Below are positions 57,206-64,000 of a stretch of DNA of 64,000 nucleotides, one piece after another (the stretch's first letter is position 1; each line of letters begins with the position of its first letter). This DNA comes from an uncultured Phascolarctobacterium sp. (lineage in GTDB: Bacteria; Bacillota; Negativicutes; Acidaminococcales; Acidaminococcaceae): the NCBI GenBank assembly GCA_900544795.1, contig UQWM01000011.1, forward strand, positions 1 to 64,000. Reading direction: 5' to 3'. Below the pieces are notes generated by a model, which did not search any database, was not told where the DNA came from, and saw nothing but the letters and a program-made list of their open reading frames with translations. The translations under genes were made by a program, and so were the position numbers.

Positions 57206-58309
57206 TTATCGTTTTTCTGCAACCTCATTTAACAAGGCGAAAGCTTTATCAGAATTGATCTGCGCTTTCTGCCGCAAGTTCTCAATGTTTTCATTTTGCT
57301 TGAGCGGTATTTTCTGCCAGCTGTCTACAGCCGCTTGAACGACATTAGCGGCGTCAATTTTTTCTACAGTGCCAACAGGCTTCTCGCCGATCGCGTTGAC
57401 GAAGCTGTCTACCTTCGGATCATAAGAAACAGCCAGTAACGGAGTTTGCATTACTGCTGCAAAAACCAGTGCATGTAAACGCATACCTATTAAAAGGTCA
57501 AAATTACCTATGATTGATAAAAATTCTTCTGTGTTATACTTTCCGTTCAACAAGAAAATATCTTTTTGGCACATTAGTGCCTTACGCAGCTTCTCGCAGG
57601 CCTTTACATCTACTGAATACTGCAGTGGCAGCAATACCAACTGCGCTCCGTAAAGCTGCTGTAACTTAGATGCAGCTTCTGCCAAAACCTGAAAACATTT
57701 ACTGTCACCAGACCACGGTCTTACCGAAATACCAATCACCGGCTTCGACAGATCAAGGCCTGACTGTGTCAGCAAATCGCTGCCACTGCCCTTGTCCTCA
57801 GGCGTTAGTGAAAGCACTGAATCAGCAGTAACTATCACTTTATCCTGAGCTACTCCCATTTCCAGGAGTTCCCCCGCCGACTCCTTATCCCTGACTGTAA
57901 TCAAATCCGCTTTGCTACAGACAAAACTTGTCAATCGCCGGGCCCATTTTGCTCTGATTGGGCCAATGCCTTGAGCAAAAAGCATTACTTTTTTACCAAG
58001 CATTTTTCCCAAAATGATAATACCCAGATAGTAGCACAAACTACGTTGACTGGTTACATCCTGAAGCAAACTTCCGCCGCCTGAAAGAACCAGTTCAGTA
58101 TCATTCATAGCACGAATGATACTGAAAGGATTAAAGCGGTATACACTGCGCACTTGGTGTTTAGAGGCAGTATCTTCCGGGTTACCCGACAATACGGTCA
58201 ACTCTACGTTTTCTTCCACCTGACGCAGCGATTCTATAATAGCAGTAAGCATCGCTTCATCACCGGCGTTGGCAAAACCATAGTAACCGGAAATCAAAAT
58301 TCTACTCAT
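57206..58309 (-). CDS. csaB: polysaccharide pyruvyl transferase CsaB
   Basis: 367 residues. MSRILISGYYGFANAGDEAML is typical of CsaB, with VLSGGGSLLQD and IGMRLHALVFA later. CsaB adds pyruvate ketal to secondary cell wall polysaccharide so that SLH-domain proteins can bind. In diderm Negativicutes SLH proteins tie the outer membrane to the wall, so a role there is plausible but not shown here. It overlaps the DUF5693 gene by 8 bp. Confidence 0.9.
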   Translation of the reverse strand: MSRILISGYYGFANAGDEAMLTAIIESLRQVEENVELTVLSGNPEDTASKHQVRSVYRFNPFSIIRAMNDTELVLSGGGSLLQDVTSQRSLCYYLGIIILGKMLGKKVMLFAQGIGPIRAKWARRLTSFVCSKADLITVRDKESAGELLEMGVAQDKVIVTADSVLSLTPEDKGSGSDLLTQSGLDLSKPVIGISVRPWSGDSKCFQVLAEAASKLQQLYGAQLVLLPLQYSVDVKACEKLRKALMCQKDIFLLNGKYNTEEFLSIIGNFDLLIGMRLHALVFAAVMQTPLLAVSYDPKVDSFVNAIGEKPVGTVEKIDAANVVQAAVDSWQKIPLKQNENIENLRQKAQINSDKAFALLNEVAEKR

Positions 58310-60404
58310 GCTCTAAGAATCTCCTTTGCCATTTCTGCACGTAAGGCAGCAGGATAGAAACGACTATAATCGCAACGATACCTAAAACAACACCCAATAA
58401 ATAACCGTCAACAGCGCGAATGAAACTCATCATCACCGGGGTTCTCATGTGGGCGAAAGTCTGTACTAATGAGCCCTGGCCTATGGTGGCACCTACGACT
58501 AAAAGCATTTGCCACAGGCGAGGCGCTTGCTTATAGGCAGCATATGCAGCTAAATAAAAAGCCGGATGTCCGATCATGAACTCTTTTTCACGTGGCCGTG
58601 CATACATGACCTGTTCTAAAAAAAGTCGCATTTTGATCTCTAACGCCGGTACGGGAACGCCGGCAGTATGACCGCTGCGCCCTACAAAAATATAAGCAAC
58701 AAAGGCCAACGCGCCTAAAAAAGCAACATGTTTAACAGTTATCGCCGTGCTGAAAAAGTTCCGCAGATGTATAGCCAAGTTACCGACCTGGCCTTTGCTG
58801 AGTACGTTAAACCTTTGCATATACCACAGGGAGATCAACAACACAGGCAGGATAAACGTTAATTTTACGCCTTTATAAATATTTATTTCCAGGAAAAAAC
58901 GGCTGTCACCTAAAATTGCCGCTACAAAAGAGGCACCGATCAGCGACAATACAACGGCTAACGCCAACTGCCATGTAGCATTGACAATAATAGCCAGCGT
59001 GCTTTGCAATGTTTTTTTACAAGTATGCCAAAGCTCTACTATCACCGTCATCGAAAGTACTGGAAAAACAGTAGCAGCAAGCAAAGCCAATAATTGCCTT
59101 GTCAATACACCGCCAAATTTCATAAGAGTGATGCTTGCTACAGCACCGCCGACCAACAAAAGTATATATTGGGCTTTTTTACTGATATTAACCAAAAGCG
59201 ACAAATACATGATCCCGCCTGCCAAAATAGCGAATGCTAAAGGCACGAACCAAATACGATCAGGGAAATAGGCAGCGAACTTACCATCAGCAGTGTTTCG
59301 GGTAAATACGCCTGCCGGTCCCAGTTTATAACCCCTGCCCTGTACAGATGCCGCTATTTTAGAAACGTAATCCAAATTCAACGCCAATATATCCTGGCCT
59401 TCCTGAGGGATCATAAAAGGCTTGATATAGTTGATGCGGATATTGCGTTCTTCATCTGTTAACGCCCAGCGCCGCAGCGCTTCCGGCATTTTTATTTTTC
59501 TCTGTTCAGCCTTATCTATGATATATGTCCGGGCGACCCGGTAATCCATATGCTCCGCCAAAGAAAAATTGCCGTCCATCGGTGCGAACTGAAGCTGTGT
59601 ATAATGCTCCACCATGCCGAAGGTCATATTCTGCTTTTTCAGTTTATGAGCCATGTAGGCAATGTAATCTGGATATCCTACGACCTCCCGTCCACAGCCT
59701 ATGTAGCCTGTAACGTTCGCGCCGGATTTATCGATCCGTCGGAAAATACTTCTGATTTGATCGTAATCATTAGGCAAATAATTCATAGGACGCACGATAA
59801 CATTAAAACCAAAAGCTTTTGCTTTCCGCATTTCTTCCGTTGAAAGCCCCAGCGGAGCCTGCATCACACCTGGTTTAGTATCGTAGTTTTCTTCGGTGAT
59901 CACCATGGGGTTACCGACAATTTCAATTATCTGTGGCTCATTATTAACGATTCGCAACCGCTCTTTGCCATAACGCAGATAAAGATCTTCAACAACCTCT
60001 GTCAAAACATCATATGATGTACCAACCGTCACATAGACAGCATTAGGCACTACTATCCCTTCAGCCAAAACAGGGGCAAACTTGCCTCCGTCACCGCCTA
60101 GAGCGGCGCCTTTCAGCAGCTCTTCACCGGTTACAGCAACAATCGATCCGTTATTATTCAACTTCTCTAAAGAAGTGTCAAACACGACGAGGCTTGTAAT
60201 TCCGGCTTTCTTGAATTTTGCCAGCACATCGTCTAAGGCAAAGCCTTCCCAATTGGCTAAATGTTCGAGCCCTTCATATTCCATTGCCATCTCAACAGTA
60301 TCATTGCGCTGTTCTATCTCATAGCGTTGATAATTCAACCATAATGAAACAACTAGCCCTATAGCTATTATCGCAACAAGTACCGGGTTATAACGGCTTT
60401 TCAT
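58302..60404 (-). CDS. DUF5693 multi-span membrane protein
   Basis: About 700 residues. One N-terminal helix (about 8-25), then a soluble extracytoplasmic domain of about 380 residues (starting near FALDDVLAKFKKAGITSLVVFD) and a C-terminal region with many membrane helices. Genes of this type are commonly found next to csaB, and the coupling here (8-bp overlap) suggests a role in making or exporting the polysaccharide that CsaB modifies. Function unknown. Start at 60404 with GGTGGAG upstream. Confidence 0.8.
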   Translation of the reverse strand: MKSRYNPVLVAIIAIGLVVSLWLNYQRYEIEQRNDTVEMAMEYEGLEHLANWEGFALDDVLAKFKKAGITSLVVFDTSLEKLNNNGSIVAVTGEELLKGAALGGDGGKFAPVLAEGIVVPNAVYVTVGTSYDVLTEVVEDLYLRYGKERLRIVNNEPQIIEIVGNPMVITEENYDTKPGVMQAPLGLSTEEMRKAKAFGFNVIVRPMNYLPNDYDQIRSIFRRIDKSGANVTGYIGCGREVVGYPDYIAYMAHKLKKQNMTFGMVEHYTQLQFAPMDGNFSLAEHMDYRVARTYIIDKAEQRKIKMPEALRRWALTDEERNIRINYIKPFMIPQEGQDILALNLDYVSKIAASVQGRGYKLGPAGVFTRNTADGKFAAYFPDRIWFVPLAFAILAGGIMYLSLLVNISKKAQYILLLVGGAVASITLMKFGGVLTRQLLALLAATVFPVLSMTVIVELWHTCKKTLQSTLAIIVNATWQLALAVVLSLIGASFVAAILGDSRFFLEINIYKGVKLTFILPVLLISLWYMQRFNVLSKGQVGNLAIHLRNFFSTAITVKHVAFLGALAFVAYIFVGRSGHTAGVPVPALEIKMRLFLEQVMYARPREKEFMIGHPAFYLAAYAAYKQAPRLWQMLLVVGATIGQGSLVQTFAHMRTPVMMSFIRAVDGYLLGVVLGIVAIIVVSILLPYVQKWQRRFLEHE

Positions 60405-60443
60405 CAGCTGATCTCCACCTAATTTTAAATTTCTCCACAGCAA

Positions 60444-61551
60444 TTACAGTTTCTTTTGTTGACTGCGTAAATACGCCTCAACAAACATTTCCAGCCCACC
60501 GTCCATTACTGCCTGCACATTTCCTGTTTCAGCACCTGTACGATGATCTTTTACCAGCTTATACGGCTGAAAAACATACGAACGTATTTGGCTGCCCCAT
60601 TCTATTTCCTGGTAGTCACCGGCAATATCATTTTTCAGGGCGTCCTGCTTAGCGCGTTCATATTCATATAACTTTGCACGCAGCAGCTGCATACAGCGTT
60701 CCCTGTTCTGGATCTGTGAACGCTGAGTCTGACATTGCACAATAATACCGGTAGGAAGATGTGTCATCCGCACAGCGGAACTGGTTTTATTTACGTGCTG
60801 ACCACCGGCACCGCTGGCGCGGTAAGTGTCAACTTTTAAATCAGCGGGATTAATATCGATTTCTACACTATCATCAAGTTCCGGCATAACGTCTATCGCC
60901 GCAAAAGAAGTATGGCGACGGGCATTAGCGTCAAACGGCGATATTCGCACTAATCTGTGCACGCCTTTTTCACTGCGCAGATAACCATAAGCATTATGCC
61001 CGTTGATTTGCAGCGTCGCACTTTTGACTCCGGCTTCGTCACCGGGCAGATAATCAAGCATTTCCACAGTGTAGCCTTCGCGTTCAGCAAAACGAGTAAA
61101 CATCCGCAGCAGCATCGAAGTCCAGTCCTGAGCTTCAGTGCCGCCTGCACCAGCATGCAGGGTAAGGATAGCGTTATTTGCATCATATTCGCCATTTAAA
61201 AGCATTCCCAACTCCAGATGTTCCACATCTGTACGGATAGCAGCCAAGGATTCTTCCATCTCAGGCAGCAGGCTGTCGTCATGCTCTTCCATCGCCAGCT
61301 CACACAAAACTTCTAAATCATCGACCCTTGTTTCCAAAGAACGAAAGATACCAACTTCCTCTTTCAACTGTGTGACGGCCTGAGCCGTTTTCTGCGCCGC
61401 TTCCGGTTTATCCCAAAACTCAGGCGCACCCATTTTATGTTCTAATTCAGCAATGCGGTCTTCTTTGACAGCTACGTCAAAGAGATCCCCTCATTTCCTC
61501 TAGTTTCTGTTTTAAAGCTGCAATTTCAGGTTTGTATTCCTCGATCAGCAC
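60444..61551 (-). CDS. prfB: peptide chain release factor 2, with programmed +1 frameshift
   Basis: About 368 residues from two frames. The short first part (24 codons from a GTG at 61551) ends at an in-frame TGA at 61477-61479. The recoding site has all classic parts: a Shine-Dalgarno-like AGGGG, then CTT TGA C. A +1 shift continues as DVAVKEDRIAELEHKMGAPEF. RF2-specific SPF (VRISPFDA) and catalytic GGQ (ASGAGGQHVNKT) are intact. It reads UGA and UAA. RF2 levels regulate the frameshift. A GTG three codons earlier is an alternative start. It is downstream of secA. Confidence 0.95.
61477..61494 (-). promoter_or_regulatory. prfB +1 recoding site
   Basis: AGGGG followed by ATCT, CTT, TGA and C on the minus strand: the internal SD, slippery CTT and weak-context TGA of autoregulated RF2 genes. 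Confidence 0.93.
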
Positions 61552-61579
61552 TAACTTCACATCCTCTCTTAAATAACAC

Positions 61580-61614
61580 CAGTAAAGTTGAAACTTTAAG
61601 TTTCAACTTTACTG
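61580..61614. repeat. 35-bp palindrome between secA and prfB
   Basis: A perfect 17-bp inverted repeat with one central base (arms CAGTAAAGTTGAAACTT and its complement). The arms contain GTTGAAAC. No strong T tract follows, so it is not a standard terminator; it may be a processing or partial termination site between the two genes. Confidence 0.8.
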
Positions 61615-61643
61615 TAAGACAATACCAACTTCATTTTTCGGTT

Positions 61644-64000
61644 TTATTGATCCTGACCACAGCAGTTTTTGTATTTTTTACCGCTGCCGCACGGACAGAG
61701 ATCATTACGTCCAATAGTTTCACCTTTGACTACCGGCTGTTTTTTTACATCGTCATCTTCGCCCGGATTATTGGTAGAAGCATTTTCCAAACGATTCTCT
61801 ACCTTAGGCTGCGAAACTACATTGACGCGATAAATATAACGAACCACATCGTCCTGTATCGCATCGATCATAGCCTGGAACATATCATAAGCTTCAAACT
61901 TATATTCAACCAAAGGATCTTTTTGTCCATAAGCGCGTAAGCCTACGCCTTCACGCAACAGGTCCATAGAATCCAAGTGTTCCATCCAGTGGTTATCAAC
62001 AACTTTCAGCATGACCAGATTTTCCAGTTCACGCATCAATTCAGGACTGATAGCGTCTTCACGTTCTGTGTAATGTTCATCAGCTACTTTATACAAATAT
62101 TCTTCCAGCTCTTCACGGCTCAGGTTCTGCAAATAATCCATCTGCAATAATCCTGTCGGAGCATAAAATTCTTCGGCATAAGCGATCAGCGCCTGCAGAT
62201 CCCAATCCTCCGAATAAACTTCCGGCGGAGCATACATGGCCATAGTACGGTCTACTACCTTATGCACCATTTCCATAATGGTATCGCGAAGGTTTTCCTG
62301 CTGCAGGATTTTTTTACGCTGAGCATAAATAACTTCGCGCTGCTGGTTCATAACATCGTCATACTCCAGAACCTGTTTACGAATAGCAAAGTTTCTGGCC
62401 TCAACTTTTTTCTGAGCAGATTCAATGGAACGTGTTACCAGTTTATGTTCAATAGGCTCGTCTTCTTCCATACCCAATTTATCCATGATACTGGAAATAT
62501 TATCCGAACCAAACAAGCGCATCAAATCATCTTCAAGCGACAGGAAAAACTTTGAGGAACCCGGATCGCCTTGACGGGCACAGCGTCCGCGCAGCTGATT
62601 ATCGATACGGCGGCTTTCATGGCGTTCAGTACCAATGATATGCAAACCACCCAGCTCAGGCACACCTTCACCCAGTACAATATCCGTACCACGGCCTGCC
62701 ATATTTGTAGCAATGGTTACTGCTCCGTACTGGCCTGCTCCGGCAATGATCTCAGCCTCTTTTTCGTGATATTTAGCATTCAAAACATTATGCGGGATAC
62801 CGCGGCGTTTAAGCATAGCCGACAGCTCCTCAGACTGTGCGATGGAAGTGGTGCCAACCAAAACAGGGCGGCCTGATTTATGACATTCTTCGATCTCATT
62901 AACAGCCGCTTTATATTTAGCGCGCTTGGTCTTCAAAATAACATCAGGATAATCCACACGAACCATCGGTTTGTTGGTCGGAATAACGACAACGTCTAAA
63001 CCGTAAATTTTTTGGAACTCCTGTTCTTCCGTTTTAGCGGTACCGGTCATACCGGAAAGCTTTTCATACATACGGAAATAGTTCTGGAAGGTGATCGTCG
63101 CCAAAGTCTGGCTTTCGCGCTCGACTTTAACGCCTTCTTTAGCTTCAATAGCCTGATGCAGCCCTTCCGAAAAACGGCGACCAAACATCAACCGGCCGGT
63201 AAACTCATCAACGATGATTACTTCGCCGTCTTTTACTACATAGTCTTTATCACGATGCATGATAGCTTTTGCTTTCAACGCACACATCAACTGATGAGAA
63301 AAATCAACGCCATGCTCGGTATCATACATATTTTCTATACCAAGCATTTTCTCTGCTTTAGCAATACCTATTTCGGTCGGTGCCACTGTCTTCATTTTTT
63401 CGTCAACGATATAATCTTCAACTTCATCCATTTTGGCAACTACATGCGCCAATACTTTATAAAGCTCCGTCGATTTTTCGCCGGGGCCGGAAATAATAAG
63501 CGGCGTTCTGGCCTCATCGATCAAAATACTGTCTACTTCATCGACGATACAATAATTAAGTGGTCTCTGAACCATCTGGTCTTCATCAACTACCATATTG
63601 TCACGCAGATAATCAAAACCGAATTCATTATTAGTACCATAGGTTATATCAGCCGCATAAGCAGCTTTACGGTCAGGATAATCAAGGGCATGGGCAATCA
63701 AGCCTACCGAAAGGCCCAAAAATCTAAATACACGGCCCATATCTTCGCTGTCGCGGCGCGCCAGGTATTCGTTGACGGTAACGACGTGAACGCCTTTACC
63801 GGTCAATGCATTCAAATACGCCGGTAAAGTCGCAACCAAAGTTTTGCCTTCACCAGTACGCATTTCTGCAATTTTGCCGCGGTGCAATACGCAACCGCCA
63901 ACTAACTGCACGTCAAAGTGCCGCATGCCCAAAACACGTTTACCAGCTTCACGTACAACCGCAAATGCTTCCGGCAGGATATCATCCAAAGTTTCACCCT
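61644..64000 (-). CDS. secA: preprotein translocase ATPase SecA (N-terminus outside window)
   Basis: Partial: about 785 residues are here, and the frame runs through the window edge, so roughly the first 55 residues are missing. Walker [16 protein letters not shown] motif [12 protein letters not shown], helicase motif [10 protein letters not shown], and the zinc-binding C-terminus [13 protein letters not shown], which contacts SecB or ribosomes. It drives protein export through SecYEG. It is followed by prfB, a common pair in Bacillota. Confidence 0.97.
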   Translation of the reverse strand, partial: GETLDDILPEAFAVVREAGKRVLGMRHFDVQLVGGCVLHRGKIAEMRTGEGKTLVATLPAYLNALTGKGVHVVTVNEYLARRDSEDMGRVFRFLGLSVGLIAHALDYPDRKAAYAADITYGTNNEFGFDYLRDNMVVDEDQMVQRPLNYCIVDEVDSILIDEARTPLIISGPGEKSTELYKVLAHVVAKMDEVEDYIVDEKMKTVAPTEIGIAKAEKMLGIENMYDTEHGVDFSHQLMCALKAKAIMHRDKDYVVKDGEVIIVDEFTGRLMFGRRFSEGLHQAIEAKEGVKVERESQTLATITFQNYFRMYEKLSGMTGTAKTEEQEFQKIYGLDVVVIPTNKPMVRVDYPDVILKTKRAKYKAAVNEIEECHKSGRPVLVGTTSIAQSEELSAMLKRRGIPHNVLNAKYHEKEAEIIAGAGQYGAVTIATNMAGRGTDIVLGEGVPELGGLHIIGTERHESRRIDNQLRGRCARQGDPGSSKFFLSLEDDLMRLFGSDNISSIMDKLGMEEDEPIEHKLVTRSIESAQKKVEARNFAIRKQVLEYDDVMNQQREVIYAQRKKILQQENLRDTIMEMVHKVVDRTMAMYAPPEVYSEDWDLQALIAYAEEFYAPTGLLQMDYLQNLSREELEEYLYKVADEHYTEREDAISPELMRELENLVMLKVVDNHWMEHLDSMDLLREGVGLRAYGQKDPLVEYKFEAYDMFQAMIDAIQDDVVRYIYRVNVVSQPKVENRLENASTNNPGEDDDVKKQPVVKGETIGRNDLCPCGSGKKYKNCCGQDQ

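Noticed and set aside
63012..63827. A 271-codon open frame opposite secA
   Set aside because: Composition mirrors the antisense of a conserved gene; no start context and no domain.

Overview
The window looks like chromosomal core DNA of a low-to-mid GC anaerobic Bacillota. The evidence is a whiA-yvcK-rapZ cluster, SCIFF peptide and maturase genes, a cdaA-cdaR-glmM-glmS cluster with a glmS ribozyme, a ZTP riboswitch, a PyrR regulator and rubredoxin. BioW-type biotin synthesis, csaB beside a DUF5693 gene, and the general protein style make me lean to the Negativicutes, perhaps Acidaminococcaceae such as Phascolarctobacterium. That placement is inference. I see no CRISPR array, tRNA gene, insertion sequence, prophage or integrase. 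Gene density is high and nearly everything is on the minus strand; the exceptions are a short block at about 30.0-33.8 kb and one gene at 49.9 kb.

Layout from low to high coordinates (minus-strand operons are transcribed right to left). 1-0.28 kb: tandem promoters and leader of what is probably an rRNA operon lying just outside the window. 0.28-2.0 kb: SCIFF peptide and maturase. 2.0-6.1 kb: rapZ-yvcK-whiA-polysaccharide deacetylase. 6.2-11.4 kb: biotin operon bioB-W-F-D-A behind a promoter covered by BirA-like boxes. 11.4-13.1 kb: HAD phosphatase, membrane protein, rubredoxin. 13.1-20.6 kb: DNA repair (xth-uvrB-uvrA-uvrC). 20.8-26.6 kb: a small glycyl-radical-like protein, nucleoside catabolism (udp-deoB) and lspA-rluD-pyrR-LUD. 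26.8-28.4 kb: acyl-CoA dehydrogenase and a hotdog protein. 28.6-30.0 kb: stand-alone AICAR transformylase under a ZTP riboswitch.

30.0-33.8 kb (plus strand): a PflX-like radical SAM protein, an attenuator-controlled ABC-F gene and an EamA transporter. The last two each carry a one-base frameshift in a T run, which makes this the most accessory-looking part of the window. 34.4-41.3 kb: c-di-AMP synthesis and glucosamine phosphate synthesis. 41.4-49.7 kb: a complete arginine cluster argC-J-B-D-F-G-H. 49.9-53.1 kb: a monofunctional glycosyltransferase, an MBL hydrolase and pgi. 53.2-64 kb: secA (N-terminus cut by the window), prfB with its programmed +1 frameshift, DUF5693, csaB, ftsE, ftsX, an EnvC-like M23 protein and ctpA, a cell envelope and division block.

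The strongest signals beyond plain genes are RNA and DNA regulation: the ABC-F attenuator with a three-codon upstream ORF, the ZTP riboswitch, the glmS ribozyme, the BirA-like operators, the hairpin between scfA and scfB, and the prfB recoding site. The least explained gene is the 90-residue protein at 20.8-21.1 kb, which resembles the radical-bearing tail of anaerobic ribonucleotide reductase. No wholly new multi-gene system is evident.
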